NCBI RefSeq assembly: GCF_000315425.1
Contig: NZ_JH992923.1
Coordinates: 890,750-954,749, forward strand
Length of the DNA: 64,000 nt
DNA from: Massilia timonae CCUG 45783
GTDB lineage: Bacteria; Pseudomonadota; Gammaproteobacteria; Burkholderiales; Burkholderiaceae_D
Direction: 5' to 3'
The notes beneath the pieces were generated by a model. That model made no database searches and was not told the DNA's origin. It saw only the letters and a list, made by a program, of their open reading frames with translations. Made by a program: the position numbers and the translations under genes. Within the stretch, counting starts at the first letter, position 1. Every line of letters begins with the position of its first letter. Below are positions 41,244-49,984 of this stretch, in pieces.

Positions 41244-41397
41244 CAATATGGTCTCCTTGTGCATGCTGGTTGGTGCGCTGTGTTAACGCTACCATTTCAA
41301 TCGAATCAATTGTATCCTTACTAAGGAAGCGATGGTAACCCGCCGCGTCGCCGGATCGGCACGGCATTCGAACGAAACATTCTGCAAGGAGACCTGA

Positions 41398-42510
41398 ATG
41401 ATCGACCTGAATCGGCGCGGCCTGGTCATGGCCGCGGGGGGTGTGCTGGCGGCCGGCGCGGTGGGCATGCCGGCCTGGGCCAATCCCGAACGCAAGCTGG
41501 GCTATGCGATCGTCGGCCTGGGCGGTTATGGACTGGGCCGCATCACCCCCCAGTTCAAGGAGTGCCGGCACAGCCGCCTGGTGGCGCTGGTCAGCGGCGA
41601 TCCGGCCAAGGCGAAGAAGGTGGCTGCGGAGTATGGCGTGCCCGAACGCGGCATCTACGATTACCAGAACTACGACAGCATCCGCGACAATCCCGATATC
41701 GACATCGTCTACATCTGCCTGCCCGTCTTCATGCATGCCGAGTACACGATCCGCGCCGCCCAGGCCGGCAAGCACGTGATGTGCGAAAAGCCGATGGCGG
41801 TCAGCGTGGCCGAATGCGAGCAGATGATCGCCGCCTGCCGCAAGGCCGGCAAGAAGCTGATGCTGGGCTATCGATCGCGCTTCGAGCCGCACAACGTCGA
41901 GGCGATCCGCCAGGCGCGCAGCGGGGCCATCGGCAAGCTGCGTTACTTCCGCTCCGAACACGGTTTCGTCGCGCGTGACCCGAACACCTGGCGCATGAAG
42001 AAGGCGCAATCGGGCGGCGGTTCGCTGATGGACATCGGCATCTATGCTTTGCAGGCGGCGCGCTACATGACGGGCGAGGAGCCGGTTGCCGTGTTCGCCA
42101 AGGAAACCACCGACCGCAGCGACCCGCGCTTCCGGGAGGTCGAAGACATGATCGACTTCCAGCTCGAATTCCCGTCCGGCGTCATCGGTTCGTGCATGTC
42201 GATGTACAGCGCCAACCGCAACCAGTTTGTGCTGATGGGCGACAAGGGACGGATCGAGCTGGAGCCCGCCACCGCCTATAGCGGCCAGCGCATGTGGGTC
42301 GGCGGCGAGCGCAGCGACAAGACACTGGTCACGCCGCCACCGGGACCGTATGCCAACCAGTGGGTCGGCCAGCTCGACCATATGGCGCAATGCGTGAAGG
42401 AAAACCGCGAGACCATCGTGCCGGGAGAAGAGGGCTTGCGCGACATCCGCATCATCGAGGCCGTTTACCGTTCAGCGCGCGAACAGAAGCGAATCGGCCT
42501 AAGCGGCTAG
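41398..42510 (+). CDS. Tat-exported Gfo/Idh/MocA oxidoreductase (glucose-fructose oxidoreductase-like)
   Basis: A 370-residue NAD(P)-dependent oxidoreductase with a twin-arginine type leader (NRRGLVMAAGGVLAAGAVGMPAWA). Next are the dinucleotide fold YAIVGLGGYGLGRI, the CEKPMAVSVAECEQM motif with the conserved Lys, and GGSLMDIGIYALQAARYMTGEEP of the catalytic domain. Export of a Rossmann enzyme with bound NADP by Tat is the hallmark of Zymomonas glucose-fructose oxidoreductase, which couples glucose oxidation to reduction of another sugar. Divergent from the exported lactonase, with 154 bases between. Substrates are inferred, not shown. Confidence 0.88.
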   Translation: MIDLNRRGLVMAAGGVLAAGAVGMPAWANPERKLGYAIVGLGGYGLGRITPQFKECRHSRLVALVSGDPAKAKKVAAEYGVPERGIYDYQNYDSIRDNPDIDIVYICLPVFMHAEYTIRAAQAGKHVMCEKPMAVSVAECEQMIAACRKAGKKLMLGYRSRFEPHNVEAIRQARSGAIGKLRYFRSEHGFVARDPNTWRMKKAQSGGGSLMDIGIYALQAARYMTGEEPVAVFAKETTDRSDPRFREVEDMIDFQLEFPSGVIGSCMSMYSANRNQFVLMGDKGRIELEPATAYSGQRMWVGGERSDKTLVTPPPGPYANQWVGQLDHMAQCVKENRETIVPGEEGLRDIRIIEAVYRSAREQKRIGLSG

Positions 42511-42563
42511 CCACCGGTGCTGTTTATCGGTTATAAAGTGCCATTGACCGTAGTGCAGGGTAA

Positions 42564-43385
42564 ATGTCGATGTACGAGGTAGTATCAAAGGAGCGGCGGC
42601 GCCGGTGCGTGATTGGCGTAGTAGCGGCGGCATTGGCCGCCATCCTGCTGCCGGCTGCGCATGGCGCCGACCTGATGAGCCAGGCCAGGGCCCGCGGCGT
42701 CCTGCGCATCGCCGTCGAGGGCACGTATCCGCCCTTTAATTTCAAGGATCCGAAAAGCGGCCACCTGACCGGCTACGACGTCGAGGTCGCGCGCCTGGTC
42801 GCCACCGGGCTGAAACTCAGGCCACAGTTCGTGTTCACCGAATGGAGCGCCATCCTGCCGGCCGTGGCGTCTGGCAAGGTCGACGCCGCCATCAGCCAGG
42901 TGATCATCACCCCCGAGCGCGAGCAGGCCTTCGACTTCTCGGTGCCCTACACCTATTCGAGCTTCCAGCTGATCGTGCGCAAGAACGAACGCGCCACCTA
43001 CCGCAGGCTGGATGACCTCAAGGGCCGCAAGCTGGGCGTGCGCCAGGGCAGCGTGTTCGAGCAGCAGGCGAAGGAAGTGAACGGGATCGAGGTCAGGAGT
43101 TACCCGGCCGTGCCTGAGAACCTGCAAGACCTCGCCTTCGGCCGCATCGATGCCTCGCTCGACGACAGCCTGATGGTGAGCTACCTGTTGAAGAATTCGG
43201 CGCTGCCGATCAAGGCCGGGCCACGGGTCGGCAAGGATGCGCGCATCGGCGTCGCCATGCGCAAGGGCAATCCGCGATTCAAGGCGGCGGTCGACAAGAT
43301 ACTGAATGAAGCGCGCGCCGACGGCACGCTGCGCCGGCTGTCCGTCAAGTGGTTCGGCGTCGACGCCAGCAGCGCCACGCGCTAG
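42564..43385 (+). CDS. amino-acid-type ABC transporter substrate-binding protein (family 3)
   Basis: A 273-residue periplasmic binding protein with a signal peptide (CVIGVVAAALAAILLPAAHGAD). Family 3 signatures are GVLRIAVEGTYPPFNFKD, GYDVEVARLVATGL, WSAILPAVASGKVDAAISQ and DFSVPYTYSSFQLIVRK. The ligand is likely a polar amino acid or opine. No permease or ATPase gene is adjacent, so it is an orphan receptor or serves a system encoded elsewhere. Starts at 42564 and 42570 are both possible (MSMYEVV). Confidence 0.9.
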   Translation: MSMYEVVSKERRRRCVIGVVAAALAAILLPAAHGADLMSQARARGVLRIAVEGTYPPFNFKDPKSGHLTGYDVEVARLVATGLKLRPQFVFTEWSAILPAVASGKVDAAISQVIITPEREQAFDFSVPYTYSSFQLIVRKNERATYRRLDDLKGRKLGVRQGSVFEQQAKEVNGIEVRSYPAVPENLQDLAFGRIDASLDDSLMVSYLLKNSALPIKAGPRVGKDARIGVAMRKGNPRFKAAVDKILNEARADGTLRRLSVKWFGVDASSATR

Positions 43386-43455
43386 TGGCGACCGACGTAC
43401 ACGATAACAGGCGCGGCCCGCGTCGCGGGCCGCGCCATGCGTGGTCGATGCCACG

Positions 43456-43830
43456 TCAACGGTTGTTGTCCTGCTTGCCGTCCCAGCCGCTCGTCTGGTC
43501 CATTTGCCGGGACGCGTTGCCCAGCGACCCACGGTGACGACTGTCGAGGTCGGCGTTCAGGTCGTCCAGTGCCGGGGTTCCGCCCGAGGCATGCTGGCCG
43601 CCTTTCTGCTGGCTCTGCCGTTGTCCACCGGCGCTTTGCTGGTTGCCGCCGGCTTGCTGCTGACTGCCTTGTTGCTGGATAGTGCTGTCTTGCTGCAGGC
43701 CGGCATCTTGCTGGTTCCCGGCACTCTGTCGATTACCGGCACTCTGGCCGGCGCGGCTTGCCGCCGATCCCATCTCGTCCAGCTCTGGGTAGCTCGGCGC
43801 TTTATCGCTATGTCCTTTGTTTTCACCCAT
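43456..43830 (-). CDS. Gln/Gly/Ser-rich low-complexity hypothetical protein
   Basis: A 124-residue hydrophilic protein with more than half of its residues Gln, Gly, Ser, Ala or Asn (for example QQGSQQQAGGNQQSAGGQRQ). There is no cysteine, signal or membrane segment. CAGGAG lies about eight bases before the ATG, and the ends (MGENKGHSDKAPSYPELDEMG; DDLNADLDSRHRGSLGNASR) are ordinary sequence, so it is probably translated. It resembles intrinsically disordered, stress-type proteins. Function unknown. Confidence 0.65.
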   Translation of the reverse strand: MGENKGHSDKAPSYPELDEMGSAASRAGQSAGNRQSAGNQQDAGLQQDSTIQQQGSQQQAGGNQQSAGGQRQSQQKGGQHASGGTPALDDLNADLDSRHRGSLGNASRQMDQTSGWDGKQDNNR

Positions 43831-43952
43831 ATACGACTCCTGGCACTGGTGTCTGGAAGACCCATGCTACGCCGATGGACGTCTCCGCCAATCAGAGGAT
43901 TGATGGAGGCTTCGTAGGATTTGTCAGACAAAGTCAGCAGTGAGCAGGGGAG

Positions 43953-44942
43953 TCAATGCGCCGCCGGGATGATTTCCTGCCGGCGCAGGAAGGCCTGGAT
44001 CTCGCCGAAGATGGCGACCTGCTGCTCGAGGCTGAAACCGCCATGGCCGCCGCCCTCGACCGTATGCAGCACATTGCTCACACCCGCCTTGTCGAGCGCG
44101 CTTTTCAGGCGCACGCCGTGGGCATACGGCACCAGCTTGTCGGCGTCGCCGTGGATCGTGAACACGGCCGGTCCGCCGCGGCGCACATGGCTCAGCGGCG
44201 ACAATTCCCTGGCCAGCGCGGCGCGCCCAGGCAGGCTGCCGAACCAGCCCACCGCATACGAGCGGATGTTGGGGCCTTGCAGCATGTCGGCCACGTCGGT
44301 GATGCCGTACCAGTTGACGACGGCCTTGACCTTCGGCGCGGCGTTCTTGTATGGCCCGCTCCAGCTCCCTTCGGTGAAGGCGCACTGATTCGCGAAGGGC
44401 GAGTCGGCGGGGATCATGGCCGTGGCCAGCGCCAGGTGGCCGCCGGCCGAATCGCCGGTGGTGACCACCCGCTCCAGGTCGAAGCGGTAACGCTCGGCAT
44501 TGCGGCCCACCCATTGCAGCGCGCACAGCGTGTCTTCGACGGCGGCCGGGGCCAGCGCCACATTGGCCAGGCGGTACTGGACGTTGACGACGGCAAAGCC
44601 CATCTGCAGATAGGGCAGGGCGGCCAGCGCGCGGCTTTCGCGGTTCCCTGCCACCCAGCCGCCGCCATGGAAGTTCAGCACCACCGGCAGGCGGGCAGTG
44701 CTGTCGCGCCAGGGACGATAGACATCGAGCTTGAGTTCCTGCCCGCTCGCGCGCAGGTAGGTGATGTTCGGCTCGACCGCCATCTCGTGGCTGAGCAGGA
44801 CGGCGGTGTGGAATGGACCTTGCGCAGCGGAGTCCGGCGCAGCGCCGTCCTGGGCCAGGCTGGACGCGCAAGTGAAAGCCGCGGCCAGCAGGCAGGCGAC
44901 CTTCACGGCATGCAATCGGTGGTGCAGCGTGATGGTCGCCAT
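43953..44942 (-). CDS. exported alpha/beta hydrolase (BD-FAE/acetyl esterase-like)
   Basis: A 329-residue esterase with a signal peptide (VKVACLLAAAFTCASSLAQ). Hydrolase motifs are the oxyanion-hole NFHGGGWVAGNR, nucleophile GDSAGGHLALATA, an Asp in IHGDADKLVPYAHG and a His in VEGGGHGGF. This pattern places it with the bifunctional feruloyl/acetyl-xylan esterase-like and hormone-sensitive-lipase-like enzymes that deacylate polysaccharides. It lies ten bases downstream of ETF-QO on the same strand but its role appears unrelated. The true substrate is unknown. Confidence 0.87.
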   Translation of the reverse strand: MATITLHHRLHAVKVACLLAAAFTCASSLAQDGAAPDSAAQGPFHTAVLLSHEMAVEPNITYLRASGQELKLDVYRPWRDSTARLPVVLNFHGGGWVAGNRESRALAALPYLQMGFAVVNVQYRLANVALAPAAVEDTLCALQWVGRNAERYRFDLERVVTTGDSAGGHLALATAMIPADSPFANQCAFTEGSWSGPYKNAAPKVKAVVNWYGITDVADMLQGPNIRSYAVGWFGSLPGRAALARELSPLSHVRRGGPAVFTIHGDADKLVPYAHGVRLKSALDKAGVSNVLHTVEGGGHGGFSLEQQVAIFGEIQAFLRRQEIIPAAH

Positions 44943-44951
44943 GGGCGCTCC

Positions 44952-46628
44952 TTACATGTTTGGATAGTTGGGGCCGCCGCCACCCTCGGGCGTGACCCAG
45001 ACGATGTTCTGGGTCGGATCCTTGATGTCGCAGGTCTTGCAGTGCACGCAGTTCTGGGCATTGATCTGCAGGCGGTCGCCGCCATCCTCGCGCTTGACGA
45101 ACTCGTACACCCCGGCCGGACAGTAACGCTGTTCCGGGCCGGCATACCTGGCCAGGTTGACGTCGACCGGCACGCTCGGATTCTTGAGCGTCAGGTGGAT
45201 CGGCTCGTCCTCTCGGTGGTTGGTGTTCGAGATGAACACCGACGACAGCTTGTCGAAGGTCAGCTTGCCATCCGGCTTCGGATAGGCGATCGGCTTGTAG
45301 TGCGAAGCCGGCTTCAGGCATTCGTGGTCGGCGTGCCGGTGGTGCAGGGTCCATGGCGCCTTGCCGCGGAACACGATCTGGTCGATGCCGGTCATGATCG
45401 TGCCCAGGACCAGGCCCTTGCTCATCCATGGCTTGAAGTTGCGCGCGATGTGCAGCTCTTCGTGCAGCCACGATTGTTCGAAGGCGGCCGGGAAGGCGCT
45501 CAGCTCGTCGCTCGAGCGGCCTTCGCCCAGCGCCGCGAAGGCGGCTTCGGCCGCCAGCATGCCGGTCTTGAGCGCGGCGTGGCTGCCCTTGATGCGGCTG
45601 GTGTTCAGGAAGCCGGCGTCGCAGCCGATGAGCGCACCGCCCGGGAACACGGTCTTCGGCAACGATTGCAGACCCCCGGCGGTGATGGCGCGCGCGCCAT
45701 ACGAGATGCGCTTGCCGCCTTCGAAGAAGCCGCGGATGTCCGGGTGGGTTTTATAGCGCTGGAATTCCTCGTACGGCGACAGGTAGGGGTTCTGGTAACC
45801 CAGCCCCACCACATAGCCGACCGCGACCAGGTTGTTTTCCAGGTGGTACAGGAAAGAGCCGCCATAGGTGTCGTTCGGCAGCGGCCAGCCGGCCGTGTGG
45901 ATCACCAGGCCCGGCTGGTGCTTGGCCGGGTCGATTTCCCACAGCTCCTTGATGCCGATGCCATAGGTTTGCGGGTCCTTGCCCTTGTTCAGGTCATACT
46001 TCGCCATCAGCTGGCGGCCGAGGTGGCCGCGCGAACCCTCGGCGAAGAAGGTGTATTTGGCGTGCAGTTCCATGCCGAGCTGGAAGTCTCCGCCCGGCTC
46101 GCCCTCGCGGTTGACGCCCATATTGCCGGTGGCCACGCCCTTGACCGAGCCGTCCTCGTGGTACAGGATCTCGGCCGCCGGGAAGCCGGGGAAGATTTCC
46201 ACGCCCAGGCTCTCGGCCTGCTGGCCCAGCCAGCGCACGACGTTGGCGAGCGAGACGATGTAGTTGCCGTGGTTTTTCAGCGCCGGCGGAATGGCGAACA
46301 CGGGCGTCGAGAACGACTTGGTTTCGGTCAGGAACATGACACGGTCTTCCGTGACCGGCGTATTCAGCGGCGCGCCTTTTTCCTTCCAGTCAGGAATCAG
46401 TTCGTTCAGCGCACGCGGATCCATCACCGCGCCCGACAGGATGTGGGCGCCCAGCTCGCCGCCTTTTTCCAAGACGCAGACCGATACTTCCTGGCCTTTT
46501 TCTGCAGCCAGCTGCTTGAGCCGGATCGCCGCCGCCAGGCCGGCGGGGCCGCCGCCGACGATCACGACGTCGTATTCCATGGCTTCGCGCGGTCCGTATT
46601 GTTCGAGGAGGTTGGTTGTCTCTGTCAT
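44952..46628 (-). CDS. etfD: electron transfer flavoprotein-ubiquinone oxidoreductase
   Basis: A 558-residue membrane-associated FAD and 4Fe-4S protein that passes electrons from ETF (fatty-acid and amino-acid oxidation) to ubiquinone. FAD motif VVIVGGGPAGLAAAIRLKQL lies at residues 21-40. GAHILSGAVMDPRAL, KTVFPGGALIGCDAGFLN and the C-terminal cluster motif with YCPAGVYEF and CVHCKTCDIKDP (four cysteines) are all present. Length matches the family. etfA and etfB are not adjacent. It is divergent from the SDR gene. Confidence 0.96.
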   Translation of the reverse strand: MTETTNLLEQYGPREAMEYDVVIVGGGPAGLAAAIRLKQLAAEKGQEVSVCVLEKGGELGAHILSGAVMDPRALNELIPDWKEKGAPLNTPVTEDRVMFLTETKSFSTPVFAIPPALKNHGNYIVSLANVVRWLGQQAESLGVEIFPGFPAAEILYHEDGSVKGVATGNMGVNREGEPGGDFQLGMELHAKYTFFAEGSRGHLGRQLMAKYDLNKGKDPQTYGIGIKELWEIDPAKHQPGLVIHTAGWPLPNDTYGGSFLYHLENNLVAVGYVVGLGYQNPYLSPYEEFQRYKTHPDIRGFFEGGKRISYGARAITAGGLQSLPKTVFPGGALIGCDAGFLNTSRIKGSHAALKTGMLAAEAAFAALGEGRSSDELSAFPAAFEQSWLHEELHIARNFKPWMSKGLVLGTIMTGIDQIVFRGKAPWTLHHRHADHECLKPASHYKPIAYPKPDGKLTFDKLSSVFISNTNHREDEPIHLTLKNPSVPVDVNLARYAGPEQRYCPAGVYEFVKREDGGDRLQINAQNCVHCKTCDIKDPTQNIVWVTPEGGGGPNYPNM

Positions 46629-46833
46629 GGTTGTTGGTGTGCTCTCAGTGAGGCAATCTTGAAAATAGCACGAGTGTGCGGGTTTTTGTTGTCGAATGCA
46701 ACTTGGGCGCCATTGTAAAGGCAATATTAGATGAGGCAATCTAATACTGGACATTTGTGGGATCATTATGCTTTCGCAATCAGAACCTGACAGAAGGGTT
46801 CTTGGCCGGCACGACAGCATTGGGGAGCGGGAC

Positions 46834-47610
46834 GTGGGAATTGAAGTCAATTTCGAAGGAAAGATTGCATTGGTCACCGGCGCGTCGAGCGGACTCGGCG
46901 CGCGCTTCGCGAAGGCGCTGGCCGGGGCCGGGGCCCAGGTCGTCCTGGCCTCGCGCCGGGTCGAGCGCCTGAAGGAATTGCGCGCCGAGATCGAGGCCGA
47001 CGGCGGGGCGGCGCACGTGGTGCGCCTCGACGTGACCGACCTGGGCAGCATCAAGGCGGCGATCGCGCACGCCGAGACCGAGGCCGGCCCGATCGATATC
47101 CTGGTCAACAACTCCGGCGTCTCGTCGACCCAGCGTCTGCTCGATGTCGGCGAAGACGACTATGGCTATATCATGGACACCAATCTGCGCGGGGCCTTCT
47201 TCATGGCCCAGCAGACGGCCAAGCGCATGATCGCGCGCGCCAAGGGCGACCCGCGCAAGCAGCACCGCATCGTCAACATCGCCTCGGTCGCGGGCCTGCG
47301 GGTGTTGCCGCGCATCGGCGTGTATTGCATGAGCAAGGCCGGCGTGGTGCAGATGACCAAGGCGATGGCGGTGGAGTGGGGCAAATACGGGATCAACGTG
47401 AACGCGATCTGTCCCGGCTACATCGCCACCGATTCGAACGAGGATTATTTCGACACCGAGCCGGGCCGCAAGCTGATCGAGATGTTGCCGCGCAAGCGGC
47501 CGGGAAAGCCGGAAGACCTCGACGGGCTGCTGCTGCTGCTGGCGGCGGAAGAAGCCCATTTCATCAATGGCGCCATCATCACGGCCGATGACGGGATGAC
47601 GGCGCAATAA
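46834..47610 (+). CDS. SDR family oxidoreductase
   Basis: A 258-residue classical short-chain dehydrogenase. NAD(P) motif TGASSGLG is at residues 15-22, NNSG follows near 95, NIASVAGL carries the catalytic Ser, and Y-C-M-S-K holds Tyr164 and Lys168. NVNAICPGYIATDSNEDYF is typical. The GTG at 46834, with GGGAG six bases upstream, yields the MGIEVNFEGKIALVTGAS start usual for this family; an ATG at 46768 would add 22 unconserved residues. It is followed within 25 bases by a hot-dog thioesterase, suggesting joint action on acyl-CoA substrates (3-hydroxyacyl-CoA dehydrogenase-like), which is inference. Confidence 0.88.
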   Translation: MGIEVNFEGKIALVTGASSGLGARFAKALAGAGAQVVLASRRVERLKELRAEIEADGGAAHVVRLDVTDLGSIKAAIAHAETEAGPIDILVNNSGVSSTQRLLDVGEDDYGYIMDTNLRGAFFMAQQTAKRMIARAKGDPRKQHRIVNIASVAGLRVLPRIGVYCMSKAGVVQMTKAMAVEWGKYGINVNAICPGYIATDSNEDYFDTEPGRKLIEMLPRKRPGKPEDLDGLLLLLAAEEAHFINGAIITADDGMTAQ

Positions 47611-47634
47611 TTTTTTGGGAAGCAGAGACAGGGA

Positions 47635-48054
47635 ATGAGTAGCAAGAAGTTGGTTCACACCATGCGCATGCCGATTCGCTGGGGCGATATGGACGCCATG
47701 GGGCATGTCAACAACACGAATTATTTCCGCTATATCGAGTCGGCCCGCATCGCCTGGCTGGAACAGGTGGGCGGCCTACCGGATTCGCGCGACGAAGGAC
47801 CGGTGATCGTCAATGCCTCGATGAATTTTCTCAAGCAATTGACCTATCCCGGCGATATCGAGGTGCGCACCTTCGTGGCGCCGCCGGGACGCTCGAGCGT
47901 CGAGGTGTCGCACGAAATCCGCCTGATCGGGGCGGACGGCGAACCGGGCGACCTGCATGCCGACGGCGTGGCCAAGGTGGTGTGGGTCGACTTCAAGCTC
48001 GGCAAGTCGGCGCCCTTGCCGGAATCCCTGCGCGCCGGGCTCCCGACCGCGTAA
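47635..48054 (+). CDS. hot-dog acyl-CoA thioesterase (4HBT/YbgC-like)
   Basis: A 139-residue hot-dog fold protein. The active-site segment is RWGDMDAMGHVNNTNYFRYIESARIAW (shown here for its key residues: Asp18 or Asp20, His24, Asn26-27). It is typical of the 4-hydroxybenzoyl-CoA thioesterase family. It follows the SDR gene closely and on the same strand, so the pair probably forms an operon handling CoA thioesters. The substrate is unknown. Confidence 0.9.
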   Translation: MSSKKLVHTMRMPIRWGDMDAMGHVNNTNYFRYIESARIAWLEQVGGLPDSRDEGPVIVNASMNFLKQLTYPGDIEVRTFVAPPGRSSVEVSHEIRLIGADGEPGDLHADGVAKVVWVDFKLGKSAPLPESLRAGLPTA

Positions 48055-48601
48055 GACGAGACCGCCCACCATCGTCTTCGGCCGTCGCGCGATCGCCGAC
48101 AGGTTCGCGGTCGCGCGCCGAGGCTATGCCGGCCTCGGCATTCCAGCGCCCGACCAGCCGCGCCATGCCTGCGCAATCGTGGCAGCGCGACGGTACGACG
48201 CGTGTTATCGAACACGTGTCGCAATCAGCGAAATTCAATCAGCTCATCCCATTCAGCCGCGTAATGGCGTGCATCGCTGCATGTCATCCACGATCGACGA
48301 GGCATCGTTCAACTAGTTGTTCGATATCTCGCTATCGCTTATCGACGGATACGGCTGTGAATAAGTCTCTGTATGCTGTATTAGTGGCAGCATGTCGAAT
48401 AGAAACTCTGTTTCCCCGAGTGCATCGATGAATGCCGGTTCCGCATTTTTTACCCCCGGTTCAATTTCTAGAGGGGAAAAATCTTTGTTTATTTGAGTTG
48501 ATGAAATAGCCAACAGAAAATATTTTCCTTATGTGATGGAACTCCTTGGTCTTTGGAATCCTCAAACGACCTCATTCATCATTTGTGTAAGGAAAGATTC
48601 T
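48055..48601. other. long intergenic region before the exported lipoprotein gene
   Basis: About 550 bases with no supported gene. GC content falls clearly after about 48300, which is where a promoter for the downstream lipoprotein would be expected. Two minor structures are seen: the 10-bp palindrome CAACTAGTTG at 48310-48319, and distant arms TTTCCCC near 48411 and GGGGAAA near 48473. I cannot assign either. Confidence 0.5.
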
Positions 48602-49933
48602 GTGAACAATTCCACTCGACTCCAACCGAAAGCCAAACTCATGGTGCTTGCCCCTGCGTTTGCCGTACTCGCCGCATGTGGTGGTGGCGGGGATCCTGCC
48701 TCGCTCGACCCGGCCAGTGTTTCTCTGGCAGAAGTAGAAACGCCAGTTCGTCCCGCCGATTACGCGCCCGACAGCGCTGCCACTACCGCAGCCGATGCGC
48801 CCGCCACCGACGCCACGCCGGATGGCCAATCCACCGACGTCGCCCCCGCGGCCACGACCGATGCCCCCAGCGGAAACAAGTCGCTGGCAACCGTGGTCGC
48901 CGCCGCGGGTGCGCGCGATCCCCTCAAGCAACCGTTTGCCAGCAACAGCATCTGGAATATGCCGATCGGCAGCAATGCACGGTTCGTGCGCGCCAACCTG
49001 AATTCGCGTCCGGGCAATAATATTTGGGCACAAATGCCCGGTATCGACGACGAGAAAATCATCCTCAAGCCAACCGCGCCGCTGGTCAATATCAACTACA
49101 GCAGCGCCGCCTGGACTGGCAGGAATCGTTGCAGCGCCACGGGCGGCCTGATGTACCAGGTGCCGATGCCCAGCAATTACATCATTCCTAATACCAACAA
49201 GAACAGCTCGGCCGTGTTCCTGATGAGGGATGGCCGCACACTGGTGCAAACCCAGCCGGTGGCGCGCTGCACCGCCGGAGGCCCGGCCACGTCCTTCGCC
49301 AAGTTCTCCAATGTCGACCTGTATGGTTCAGGCATTACCGGCGCGCACGGCGGCTCGGGCCTGTCCGCGATCGGCGGCAGCATCCGCCTCGGTGAGCTGC
49401 GTCCGGGCACCACGACCGGTCCGCGCCATGCGCTGAAGGTCAATGTGTACGCCAAGGAAGCGCTGTTCAGGTGCACGACGCGCAGCGCCTGCTCGCGTTG
49501 GCCGGCAACGACCTCCGACAGCTATGCGGTCGGCTGGTACGGCAGCGCAACCGGCAACAGCAACACCGCCATGAAGATGGGCGCCTTGCTGGCGATCCCG
49601 GGCAGCACCTCGATCACCTCGCTGGGCCTGGAAACCACGCCGGCCAAGCAGCTGGCCTGGACGTTGCAGAACTATGGCGCCTACATCGTCGACGACACCT
49701 ATGCGCCTGGTTTCGACATCAGCGCCGAAGACGGTCCGGACGGCTCGAAACGCGCCGAGTTCCGGCGCGACTGGGGCTTCGACATGAACCAGAAGGTCCA
49801 GGGCAATACCGCCTGGGTGCGTGACATCCAGCGCCTCATGCGCGCACTGAGCGTGGTCGACAACAACAGCCCGACCAGCATCGGTGGCGGCGGCACCCCG
49901 CGCCAGCCTCTGGCGCCTGCCATCGCGCCATAA
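48602..49933 (+). CDS. secreted lipoprotein of unknown function
   Basis: A 443-residue protein starting at GTG 48602, with an AAGGAAAG region just upstream. The N-terminus is a lipoprotein signal with lipobox LAAC followed by GGGG. A Thr/Ala/Pro/Asp-rich spacer (about residues 30-100) leads to a globular domain starting DPLKQPFASNSIWNMPIGS. Further landmarks are AHGGSGLSAIGGSIRLGEL, HALKVNVYAKEALF and YGAYIVDDTYAPGFDISAEDG. Domains beginning with this PFxxxSxWNxPIG pattern recur in secreted bacterial proteins of unknown activity; a carbohydrate-active role has been suspected but I cannot demonstrate it. A strong terminator separates it from the following exopolysaccharide operon. Confidence 0.8.
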   Translation: MNNSTRLQPKAKLMVLAPAFAVLAACGGGGDPASLDPASVSLAEVETPVRPADYAPDSAATTAADAPATDATPDGQSTDVAPAATTDAPSGNKSLATVVAAAGARDPLKQPFASNSIWNMPIGSNARFVRANLNSRPGNNIWAQMPGIDDEKIILKPTAPLVNINYSSAAWTGRNRCSATGGLMYQVPMPSNYIIPNTNKNSSAVFLMRDGRTLVQTQPVARCTAGGPATSFAKFSNVDLYGSGITGAHGGSGLSAIGGSIRLGELRPGTTTGPRHALKVNVYAKEALFRCTTRSACSRWPATTSDSYAVGWYGSATGNSNTAMKMGALLAIPGSTSITSLGLETTPAKQLAWTLQNYGAYIVDDTYAPGFDISAEDGPDGSKRAEFRRDWGFDMNQKVQGNTAWVRDIQRLMRALSVVDNNSPTSIGGGGTPRQPLAPAIAP

Positions 49934-49951
49934 GCGCTTCGCAAGAGCACG

Positions 49952-49984
49952 AGCCGCCGCATGAGAATGCGGCGGCTTTTTTTA
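49952..49984 (+). terminator. rho-independent terminator of the lipoprotein gene
   Basis: Perfect 11-bp arms AGCCGCCGCAT/ATGCGGCGGCT around a GAGA loop, followed immediately by a run of seven or more T. It starts 18 bases after the stop codon. Confidence 0.92.
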
